Positions 1 through 12,369 of a stretch of DNA of 64,000 nucleotides are shown here, in pieces. The notes beneath the pieces are model-generated. The model did no database searches. It was not told where the DNA came from and was given only the letters and a program-made list of their open reading frames with translations. The stretch's first letter is position 1. The number at the start of each line of letters is the position of its first letter. Made by a program: the position numbers and the translations under genes. Origin of the DNA: Lingula anatina. Lineage: Eukaryota; Brachiopoda; Lingulata; Lingulida; Lingulidae. The DNA lies in assembly GCF_001039355.2 (NCBI RefSeq), contig NW_019775568.1, forward strand, positions 1-64,000. Reading direction: 5' to 3'.

Positions 1-794
1 AGGTGGTCAACATACTCACTGTTACCTGCCTTGTCTAGACTGGCTCTATGGTGGAAGGTGGGGGGTGTGAGGGGGTGGACAAAATACACATTACACACTG
101 CTACCTGCTGTGTCTAGACTGGCTCTATGGTGAAGGGGGGAAGGGGAATTTTTTTTAATTAGTCATTTTTCTAAAAGTGCCAATTTTCTTTGAGGCAATT
201 GAAGTTAACTTTAAAGTACTATTTCTTTTAGCCAAACATTTATAATGTATGTGATTGCTTAATTTAGCCAAACAATTATTATGTATGTGGTGCTTAATTA
301 ATTTTGTGTGCATAATTGCCGTTTTCAGCCTAGTGTATTAGTGGAAATTTCACGTCATTTTGTTTTTGTCTAATTTAAATTTGAGCAATCATTAGCTACT
401 GGCGACTTGGCAGTTGGTTTTTGCGTGTGCCCAAAATTTTCTATCAATCAAAGATTAAGTGCCACAGGAGACCTGGTACTATACTGAGAAACATCAAACA
501 TGACAGTTCTAGACAAGGATACTACCACATATATTATATGTCTGAAGGCTAAGACTGGGTTCCCATAACCCTATCATACTAGCAGCATCGATCTAACTCC
601 CAGGGGTTTCTCACTAAATTGCATTCAGTTTAAGCAGCTTTAATGTCTGTCACGTCCACTGAAGCTGCTAGTGGGTAATTAACTTTTGTGCATGCTAAAA
701 CTGATAGCAATATAGCAAGAATCCCCTTGGAGGTAGATTGATACTGCTAGTACAATAGGGTTATGGGAATAATTGGTTCCTAACATACAAGTAC
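1..794. other. Left edge: short duplicated segment and MITE, no supported exon
   Basis: A segment of about 40 bp is present twice (about 17-55 and 98-137, sharing TCTAGACTGGCTCTATGGTG). On the minus strand each copy is followed by a GT that could be a splice donor, but no frame joins it in phase to the LRR gene without a stop. A foldback element follows at 560-769. The remainder is AT-rich and unassigned; the 3' exons of the LRR gene may start here or beyond the window. Confidence 0.4.
560..769. mobile_element. Foldback MITE, family A copy 1
   Basis: About 210 bp with long imperfect inverted arms beginning TTCCCATAACCCTAT and ending ATAGGGTTATGGGAA. The arms contain the family core (CCCAGGGGTTTCTCACTAAA) and the interior GGGTAATTAACTTTTGTGC. 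The same interior occurs at 55952-56156 and, inverted, at 55724-55937. There is no coding capacity and no clear target-site duplication. Confidence 0.7.
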
Positions 795-3700
795 CTTCTA
801 AGAACATCATCCCCACATCTGTGATGTTGGTATTAGTCAATAGGAGGCGCCTCAAGCTGGAAGACACAAACAATTTTTGTCAGAAAAACAATTTATTTTA
901 ACTAATAAACCAACATGTCCTTCTGGCAAAAACATTACACAGCAAAATGATTATCTAATGCCTTCTGATACAAAATTATTTCTATTTTCTATTTTCTGCA
1001 TCCCTATAGCATTTTCTGTTGAAGTGAAATTTGATAAAGTGCATATATCAGTGATGTTTATTTGGCTTAGAATTCTTATTTTTCGTGCTACCTCACAGTG
1101 ATCAATACCCATCACCCCTCCCGCCCCTGCACGCATGCACATGCACATACACCCACACTTACACACACACATGCACACAAACCTCAATCACTCCATATCA
1201 CAATAATATCAGCATACCTGAGGTATGAAATCACACCCTAAGTTTTGACAAGAATGCTACTTTATGTTATTACAACCAATTGCTTCATTGACCACAAGGT
1301 CAACACTGATAAAAGATCACCACTGATGAAAGTCCTGTAGAAGGTCGTCTGGTCCAGTAGATACACTGCAGTATGAGATACGGGTAGAAAAACTCCTTAT
1401 TTTGTTCTTACTACACAATCCTTTAACTAAGTCAGATGAAGATGAGCTTTACAAAACAACAAAACAAAACAACTTTATTGGTATAAATATTATTCTGAAG
1501 TTTTTGACCAAACATTTCAGCAATTTCATTTTAGGATTTTATATTTAAAAAAAATCCAAATAAATAAAAGCAAGCATCAGTCAAAAATATTCATAACTCA
1601 TTAACCTTCTTTCTTTGAAAAAGAAAAAAACTTTTAAACAAACTAGAATGGCCTTATCTTTGGTCAAAAAAAGATTTCTTAAAAAAATTCATCTCCAAGC
1701 TGAAACAAACTTTTGATACAAATTCCCATGTTTAACAGGCCCAAGAACAAGACCATGCCTCTACAGGTGTGAAAGTCCTCATCCACACACCTGTAATACA
1801 ACACCACAAATTACCACAGTTCCTTCACTCATTAGTACCTGCCACAACAACACACACCAGTCAATTATAAACCCCCCTGAAGGCAGCTGACCTCTAGGGG
1901 TCAAAGGTCAACTTAAAGGTCAACCTCCATTGTGCTGCTGGCACACATGATGTCCAATAAAACAGAAAAATTAATGAAAAGGTTTGCAAATGTTCCCCGT
2001 ATTACATTCTCTAACACCTGCATATAAATACATATTGGAGACCAAAGTTAGAATAGTTTTATATTCATATTATTCAGGAGAGTTAGCTAACCTGGATCTA
2101 CACCGCACGCAGGGGCGGAGGGCATGTTTTAAGAGGTGTTTTGACACCCACAATTAAGAGAAAAGACTGTGTGTTTGGGTGAAACCGTAATTGTTTATAA
2201 ACGTGTTGTGATTGGTTAAAATAACAAACAGTTATGTAACCATTTCCTTGGTTTAGAATGTTGATTGATTGGTTTGGACAATACCCACAACGCAACTGTT
2301 CCTTGGGACAGGCACACTCATACAGGACACATACATATTATACAGTAATGGGTGAAGGCAGGGGAGAGAAAGGGGGTCAACTCTACACGAGAACTAAACT
2401 GTCAGGGTTCCCCAGGGTTAAACATATGGACCATTGGATCAATACGTATTGATTAGGTATTGATTACCTTGTGATCTTCCCTATGCTTTCCAGTCCCCTG
2501 TCTTGGATGTAGATATAATTTGTAAGGTCCATGGAAGTAAGTGGCATGGCTGAATATTGAAAGAGAGTTACACTTTTATGTTCTTCTATTTCTTGTTTGG
2601 CTTCTTTAACTGTTTTTTTCATGCACAATAAGATTGTTAAAATTAAAATAAAAAAAAAAACTTAGGCATAACAGTTTATCACAGAGAGACTAACGTTTCA
2701 ATTTCTAATTTATTGTTAAACTTAATGTTTGTTGTCAATTACACAGATAAAGAAGCTTTAAAAGAACATAACTTACATTTAGACAGCTGAAACTGTTGGC
2801 TACACAGATACACCACAAAGAAACAAAGCTTTTAACTTCAATCACTACAAAATATCCAATAAATAAATAAATAAATAAGCAGTCACCTGCAACATGCAAC
2901 ATTCCTGCACCTGTTGTTGACAGACGGCTCGGAAAATTTAGACTTTGTAACCTAAGACCTGAAATGATGTAAAAATAAATAAATAAAATTTACAATTTAT
3001 CTTGACAGTTTTTAAATGCTACAATATGTACAATATGGCAAACCCACCCCTCTGTTAATACGACTATAACCCTAACATTATACATAGCCATTTACTTCAC
3101 TACGTATTTAGCACTAAATTAACTGGAAAATCATAGCAAAGGGCACTTGGGATAATAGTATATAAACAAATACAGGTATTTTATACAATAAGGAAATAAA
3201 ATCTTATACAACACCTGCATGACAACTAACATCTTTTTTTCTATATCTCAGCTCTTGCCCAAAAGCCAAATATAAATGTTACAGTTACTGTTTTTACAAT
3301 GATGTTTACCCTTAGTGGTGACAGAAGTCTGTCTACATGTCAACAACATCTGTAAGTTTTAATCCAGTTGTTCAAAAAATGCTCTTTGACCGATTTCTGA
3401 AAGTTAGCTTGAGAAGTTGTCTGTACAATTCAGCAGTCAAAGCTAAACAGCTTAAACTTTTTTTTTTTTTTTTTGGAGTACCCCAGTTATCTTTAATCTA
3501 TTGTAACCTGGACATGGTCAGTGTTTTTGTGTCATTACAATGTGCTAGTCACAACCATCTCCAGAGAGAAAGTCACACCTAACACACTCTGGCTGATTCT
3601 GTGGAGTTCTTCATTGCAAACTAGTCACTCAATAGTAAACACACTGTGTTCTTCTCAACCAAATCAGTCTCAACTAACACAATCTGATACTAACATTTTT

Positions 3701-3811
3701 TCTTTGTTCTGTGTCCATCGTTATTATTATTATTATTATTTTAAAACAATCTACACTGACCTGCTATATACTGTAGAGCAGTATCTCCCTCTACATGCTC
3801 TGTCCTGGAGA

Positions 3812-3845
<34 letters not shown>

Positions 3846-6800
3846 ACTGACCTGCTATATACTGTAGAGCAGTATCTCCCTCTACATGCTCTGTCCTGGA
3901 GATATCCAGTCCACTGAGATTATGTAACATAGACAGCACCAGGAGAGAGTCTGTTGCTATCCCAGTGGCTGCCACACTAAGACTGTCTATCTGTTGTAGA
4001 CTCTGGAGACCTGAGAGACTATGGACCTGAAATGTAGGGCACAGTGACATAGATACATATATTATGTGTTAGGTGCTCAGGCTGCAAGTTACTGACTGTA
4101 TGAGAGATCAAAGTTTGCAAGTAGAATCATGAATGAGTTCATACAAATTAATCAACTTAAGTGTATCTGCACCAACAAGATAATGATCCACTAGCACACT
4201 GTAATATGTAACACATTCTTTTTTCTCACATGTTCAAAATAAACAAAGCTTCATGACTTTAATATAACAATAACTATATCTTCACCTGTGTTTGGTCTAA
4301 ATTCAGACTTCTTAGTTTTTGTAATTCTGAAAAATACAAGCAAAAACAAAATGCTTACTTAAATGAATTACTATCAGTAAAACAATGATCATATTTTATT
4401 ACACAAAATAATATAATATTATAATCCACTACAGTTTTTACTTGTTACAGTAGAAGATAAGACAATCACCCTTGAGCTTACTTTGTAAACTAGAGAATAT
4501 TGCATGTGTCACAGCAGTTTTATTGAGATTGAGGTTGACAAGTTCTGCGGGTTCTGAGCTAGCGTAATCCTGCACGCCTTCATCTGTCACTTTAGTACCT
4601 TCCAGTATCAGTGTGACAAGCAGCGGAAACTCTGGAATGTACAGAAATACTTTATAAACTGATGGACATTAGGCTATCAGAAATTTTAACAAAGGGGAAG
4701 GCCAATCTTTGTAAAAAATCTTGTTAATGGTTCTAAATGATCTTTAAGTTTTCTAATGCCCCATACTGCATTCTTGTTGACAATGCATCCACTGCTTGAA
4801 TAGCATAAATTCTCATCAGTAAACTAATTGCTGTAAGTTCAATTATATCAAAGTACCAAGCAGCTAGCTTGTGGTAATCTTTTATGTCTGACATTGAACC
4901 ATTACTACTTTCCCAAAACACCCATTGTTTTACTCATCCTTACCTTTAATGACATCAAAACAGCCATTGGTTATCTCTTCCTTACCTTTAATGACATCAA
5001 AGCTCCCATTGGTTATCTCTTCCTTACCTTTAATGACATCAAAGCTCCCATTGGTTATCTGTCCACAGCAGCTGAGGTTGAGATATTTCAGTTTTCTCAG
5101 AGTGATCAGAGGCTGAAGTCCCTTATCTGTGATCAGTGTACAGGAACAGAGACTGAGGTGGACCACACTGGTGTGAAATCTGGACAAATTACAGTATTGG
5201 TCAACACATTAACAGCTACACATAAACTTGAATGAATGAATGGATGAATGAACGAATGAATTGTGCCTTAATTCATCGTTTTCATTGTATTATCAACTTG
5301 CTGCATTAATAAGGTGTGGAATCTGGGCAAGTAACAGTATTGGACAACATATTAACAGCAACACAAATTTGAAAGAATCAGTGAATGATTTTTGCCTTAA
5401 TTCATCATTTGACTAATGTATTATCAAGTTGCTGCATTGATCAGATGATAATACAATGGTCAGATGATGAACAAAAGGCAAAAATTTTCCATTTCACATG
5501 CATGTCTATAAGCTTGTTCCACACCACCTTACTATTATGTACTGTACGTCATTACATGAATTCTATAAACTTGAATAAACAACAAACAACTTTGACAGTC
5601 ACCAAAAAGTTGATTTAGAAGTGACCTCTCTTTCTGTAAAATTTAAAATAAATAACATCCAATTGCAAATAATAAGAAATTTGATTTATTAACTTAAAAT
5701 CAGTTAATCTTCATATGAGTTATGCAATGTATGTATCAGCAATGATGTATATGTGATGAAATACTGAATGACTGAAAAAAGCTGGACATTTTTTCTACAC
5801 GTCCACTCGTAAGGAAATATATATTTCACTTAAAATTTGAAATTGCTTGTGAAATTCTCAAAAAACTTAACATTCCCCCTTCTTAACATGCTCAAATAAC
5901 TGCCATTCCCAAAATTACTTTGCACAGAATTACAACTGACAAATTGATTGGAATAATCAGAGACAAACTGGCCCCTAATTGTTCAGATAACTCACCTCAC
6001 TGCTGCTAACAGTTCATTTGTTGTATAGGGATAAAAATCAAATACCAGTTGACGTAGATGGCTAAAACAGAGAAAATGTGGAGAAAAAATCAAGATGAAA
6101 ACATGCAGTGATCCTCTCTCATCAATGGTGTTCAATTTGACTCGCTGGAACTAACTCCCAAAGTTAAAACATTACCTCCAAGAAGCGGCATAACTGAAAA
6201 TGTTATGGTTTTTATCTTTCATTTTCTGAGGATGTCTTCACCAGACTTGTACTCTCAAAGAAACCAATCAAACTATAATCTTAACAGGTAAAACATCCAA
6301 ACAGCAGGTCAAACTCACCAGGGTAAAAAAGCATTCAGAGTTTTTGGTTTGAGCAGTCTCTCCTTTAACACATATTGCAACAATTTCTCAGCCAGCTCTG
6401 TGGGTAGACACCCTAGGGGGGAGGTCATTGACATTACCCTGGGGTCACACAGGCGCTGGCTGACATGACGAGTACACTGTTGGAGGAGGGTATGGACTTG
6501 GGCTCCTCTTGCATGCTGCCTAGAAGGTGGCTCACTCTGGAGAGTGGATTGTGACTGTTCTTCTTGGTTTAGTTGTACAGGTTGTGTTGGCTGCTGTGGC
6601 TGATCTATCCTTTGTAAAGCTGCTGCAGCTGAAGTAGTGGAAATAAAAGCAAAATTATGAATGTGTCAAACAAATCTTTCCTCTGAAAGTTTCTAAGATT
6701 CCAAAACATACAAAATGTACCATGAACTAATGTCTAAATTACGTGTTATTTTTTCATTTACTAACATGAAACAATTTTTTCCAAATCTCACCAACATTTT

Positions 6801-9800
6801 GAGAGAAATATTCCATTTTCCTGATCATGAATAATGATTAATTCCTAACAATGAGGAAAACAATGAGGAACCTCAGTGAAAAAAAACACAATAATATGGA
6901 TGAATTATAAGAATGTTAAACAATAAAGGAAATAATTATCCTTAAAAACTTCCTCATAACTGGTCAACAAGCATGTACCTGCAGCATTTTTAGCTAACTG
7001 AGCTGGAAGTTGTGGCACCACTGGTATATCTCCTGCCAGCCTCTGTCCCTCTCCCCACTGATGATGTCCTCCTCCTCCTACAATATTATATAATATGATA
7101 CAGTTACTGGGATATCTCCTGCCAGTCTCTGTCCCTCTCCCCAATGATGATGTCCTCCTCCTCCTACAATATTATATAATATGATACAGTTACTGGGATA
7201 TCTCCTGCCAGTCTCTGTCCCTCATCCCACTGATGATGTCCTCCTCCTCCTCCTCCTCCAATATTATATAATATGATACATTAACAATATAATATGATAC
7301 AGTTACTGGGATATCTCCTGCCAGTCTCTGTCCCTCTCCCCACTGATGATGTCCTCCTCCTCCTACAATATTATATAATATGATACATTAACAATATAAT
7401 ATGATACAGTTACTGGGATATCTCCTGCAAGTCTCTGTCCCTCTCCCCACTGATGATGTCCTCCTCCTCCTACAATATTATATAATATGATACACTGACA
7501 ACACACTATGATACAATAACATACATTAACAGGACATATCATACAATAAGACACATTAACAATACAATGCAATAAAATATGATTCAATAATATGAAATAA
7601 TAACACAGAATGAGAGACGATAATACAGTTTTAATCATGAAATTTAACTTAAATTAAGATGAAATCCTTGGGTACAGTAATCCTTAGCTACAGTAAAATT
7701 AATGTAAAACAATGTAATCTTTTTTTCTTCTTTTTTCTTTTTCTTTTTTTTTTTGTAATAGTTTCTTATCAAATATACTAGATATCTGTCATGTCCTAGT
7801 GCCAAATGCTTCTGACTAAATTTGACAGTTTTTCATTACTAGTACTAGAAATGACACAAAAATCAATGTGTTTTGAAAAACCAAAAACTAGTGTCGTTTT
7901 TCTAGAATTGTTGGATTGTGTGGGGGGGGTGGGAGGATGAGGGTGAGGAGGGGGAGGGGGGGGGGGGGGCTTGGGCTCCCTCTGTTGTTTAAAGTATAGA
8001 TTTTAATTTTACATTATTTTGTCCACATTATTCCAGTTCCTCACCAAACATAGGATGTGGTGGTAACATTCCTGGCAAAACTCCTCCTCCTGGAACAACA
8101 TCATGTCCTTCTTCCTCCATCTCTTCCTCCTCCTCATCATCTGATTCTCTGGCAGCATCAGCAACAATGTCCATAGGAGACGGACCTAAAATATGTGGGG
8201 TAGGAAACAACATAAAAGTTTTTGGTCAACAACTTCACTCTGCTTAAGTATTGCATAATATTTTATATATCCCCAAGAACCTTTAATGTTTCTTATACAG
8301 GGTAATATTTCACACAGAGGGTAACAATTTTGGATATGAATTATGTCTCTTACAGAATCAAAATCATATGGGGTCCAAAAGGGCATCCAACAGAATTCCT
8401 ATATGAAGTCTCACAGAGTCCTGTATAATTCTTATATGGAGTCCCACAGAGTCCTGTAAGATTCCTTTAATAGAGTCCTATGCAGTCCTTAAAGAAATTT
8501 ACATAAGTGAAGTTCAGAAATAGTTTTTTTTTTATAAATTATATAAAACCATGTCTCCCCTCACTTTCTGCCTGTTCCTGTACTCCACTGTCCTCTTCTT
8601 CAGTGTCCATCCTGTGTCCAGCCCCACCCCAGGAATGCCCCACTGGACTTCTAGTGGCCCCACCAACAGCTTCCTTATTGACAACTTTAGCTGGAAGGGG
8701 TAGTAATGGCGGCGGTGGTGGTGATAGTGAGGTGGCGCCATCTGGTCGTGTGTTCATGGCTATGTCTGAGCTGCTGGATGAGGCTATATGGAGAGAGGCA
8801 ATTGATGTCTGAACTTAAAGAAGTTAATGTCATAAATTCAATGATTCCAGGTGAACAATTTTTATTTAGTTTTGAAAGTTAAACTGCCTGGTTCTTTAGA
8901 ATATATAAGCAAAAAATACAGTTTTTAACCACAGCTTAATTGATAATATCCTTGATATCTAACTAAGAAATATTTTTTCATATTGCTACTAAGAAACAAA
9001 AACTGCCTCAAATTTAATTTTTCAAATTCTATGAATAAATAAATAAATAAATTAATAGATTAACTAATAAATAAATAAAACTGAAAACAATGTTACCAGT
9101 ATCTTCAGAGGCAGTCTCCATTTTCTTCAGCACCAAGGACCCTGTAGGGGTAAGCCCCAACTCAGAGAGGGACCGTGTCAGATCCTTTCTAGTAAACTCC
9201 CGCCTGGGAAAGGGTTGCATGAAGGCCATGCCTGGATATATACATATATATGTTAAAGAATAACATGTAACTGGAAAAATATGATTCATTTAGAAAGCTA
9301 AAGGCGATCATCAGAATTAATCAAATTACATAATATTGATAGAAACATAAAGTAGTAGTAATACCAGGGCGGCTTGATCATCAAATGCAAAAATTTACAT
9401 AAAAAAACACTTTTTCCTAGAAAAATGCATTAAATTCAATATGAATACCAATAAATAAGTAATGATACAAATCAGGTTCATTGAGTCAAACAGATTACCC
9501 ATCCAACTTACTACTAATCAACTAGAATATTAACTGATGGATCTGTAAAAATTAAACACAAGCATTAAAGTAAAAGAAAGGATTTTCTTTCATCTTGCCT
9601 GTGATACTGTTTTGCCCTTGTTCCTGCACCAGGTGCCAGACATCACTGAGAGTGGCACCGGGACTAAAGGTGTGTCTCTGAACTCTGCCATTCATCAGAC
9701 GGATCTGTAAACAAAACCAACATGTTAAACAGAAATAAATGAAACAGAACTTAATTACAACTTGATTCATCATCCAGATGTGAGAGATCTCGAACTAGGC

Positions 9801-12200
9801 CTGACTGTCCAACAATGATGTCAGTGCCACTCAACACAAACTTATCAGCTCAAATACTTTTGAATCAGTCCCTTGTAAAGAAATTGTGGTAATAATAATA
9901 ATAATAATAGTAATAATAATAATAATAATAGTAACTCAGCTGTTGTTGATTCAACAGTAAAATTGGGCTCCCTGTTACTGTCCATAAAATATAAGCTTCA
10001 CCACAGCTATTTGTATCAAGCAGTAATTATCATGGGTAAAACTTACCAGTATCGCGAGTGAAATGTTTTTTTTTTAAAGTACTATACATCATTTTGGTTC
10101 AGAGAGTGGAAAATGATCAATCTCTTTCAGTTTTCTGAAGAAAAAAAATGTGTCACTCAAAAATAAAAATGAGTTGAATAAACAATATCTGTCAGTGTAT
10201 CTATTACCCCGTTCACACTACGCTCAGTTATCCGGATAAGTTGCGAATTAGGTCACAATTCGAATAAATGCAGTAGTGTGAACGCAAGAGGATTTTGAAA
10301 ATGCGCATTTTCAAAATCCTGCAAGCGAGGTGGATTTCTAAGCGCGATCCGGATAACTTACCGGAATCGACACCTGTACAGATCTTACTGCGCATGTGTG
10401 CAGATAAGTGCGGGTATCTATGAACGCTGGTTTATTACTTTAGCGATTGCACCAAACGTATTTGGAGGTCACCACTCACTACAACATGAGGAAACAAACT
10501 TTTATTTTGCTTCTCAAGAATGCTGGAATGTCTTTTGAGTTGCATTTGTCGTCACAAATTTTTGTTGATATTTTAAGATTTCCTGTGTGGCGCATGCGCG
10601 AGTGTTCAAAACAGGAAGTTAAACCTGAAATTTTCAAAGTGGGATTCGGATTCGCTTAGCGAGTGTGAACGCAATACCGAATCGGATTCCTTACGAAAAA
10701 TCCGAATTATAGTAATGCGCATTTTGGCAACTGTAGTGTGAACGGGGTATAAAAGAAAATATTTACCAGACAAACTCCTCAAGACCACATTACCTGCAGT
10801 AAACATTTATCCTGTGTGGAAGGTGCTGGTTTCAGTGGTGAAGTGGCTAATGTTGTGTCTTTGCTGTCCCTTTCTACTGCCTGTTGCCGTGGTGATGTAG
10901 GAGCACCTGACTTCCTTTGTTTCTGAAGTTCACGGTCTTCAGCAATTTGTTTTAAGGCTTGCTCATGTGCCTGGAATAAATTTGACAAAATTACAAAAGA
11001 AAATAACAAACTCTACATCATCATTTTAAACATCTCTGCATGTATTTTTTTTTTTTTTTTAATATTTTCAAGACATTACCTACATGCCCCTTTCAAACAC
11101 AACTTGTTGTAAACATGGACTAATAAAGCCACACCTCCATACAGCTAGGCTGCTCATGTGGTGCCCCCTTTTGCTTAAATTGAACATCACAGTGTGCTTT
11201 GTCGTTGTGAGAAAATACCAGTATTTGCCACTGTCAATTCTTAAAATTCTGATACAGCAGATATTGTTGTTGAACTTTCAACCAATTTCTTTTTCTTCTT
11301 TCTGGTTTTAGGTTTTCTAGTTTTAGGATCTCACTTACAAACATGACCCTCAATTCATTTGCAGTGAAAAGCTAAATGTATTTGCTTTATTATGAACTTT
11401 TCTGACATAACACACCTATCAACACCTCATACAACATATCATGATGATCATAATTTACAACATGCTTCCTAAACTTTACTTATCACATTTCTGTTTAAAG
11501 TTCAGGCCTTACCTTCTTTTTCAATTTTTTCTCTGACAGTGCAGATTTCCTTGCCTCTTCTCTTTGCTTCTCTTCAAAAGTTTCTTTTATTTTTCTTTGT
11601 TCTTCACTCATCCTCATTCTACTGGCTAACTGCTCCTGGAGATAAAACTGATAACTTAAACTCAAAATAGCAACAGCAGTTTCTCACCAACAATTAAGCT
11701 ATCGCCTCTGCATCTGCTCAACTTCATATACACCAATGAAGGGTGTTTCATTTGTTTATGAAGAGAATTTATCAACAACAATATTCAACAATTCAGGTGG
11801 AATTTTCAGGATAATTACTTAAAAGAGAAGAGGAGGTGGTCAACTACAATTTCAACTGAATCCAGGTTTCCTTTAACACTTACAACAATTTTTTTTAATT
11901 CAAATAATGTTAATATTTTGCCTTGGTATAGGTCTCTACTTCTGGAGTGCTTTCAAGTTGAACAAAACACCATTGGAATTTCAGATAAAATTGTTGAACA
12001 TACTGCGATTCAACATGGAAATAAAGAAAGAAATTGTTTACTTTAATTCTTACCTCTTCTTTGTCTTCCTCTCCTAGCTGACTGGCAGCAGAGGGAGCTG
12101 TGACATGCTCAGGAATGGGAACTGGCTTCACAAAGCTAGCCATGGCACTGGGGGCTGTGTCCAGACTGCTGCCCTGGAACATGGATATGTAACACTACAG

Positions 12201-12261
<61 letters not shown>

Positions 12262-12327
12262 TGAAAGGGAGCAAGATAGAGAGAGAGGAGCACATAATAT
12301 CATATCTATGTGTGACAGCAAAATCAT

Positions 12328-12369
<42 letters not shown>

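Noticed and set aside
1340-1400. Possible additional LRR exon between 856 and 2468
   Set aside because: No LRR consensus and no phase-consistent splice sites; exons 19 and 20 already join in phase.
3521-3850. ORFs with Tyr runs
   Set aside because: Translation of the TTA/TAT microsatellite and duplicated exon edge on the wrong strand.
7026-7477. CRISPR-like regular array
   Set aside because: A eukaryotic intron; the units are long, contain exon sequence and lack unique spacers, so this is a minisatellite.
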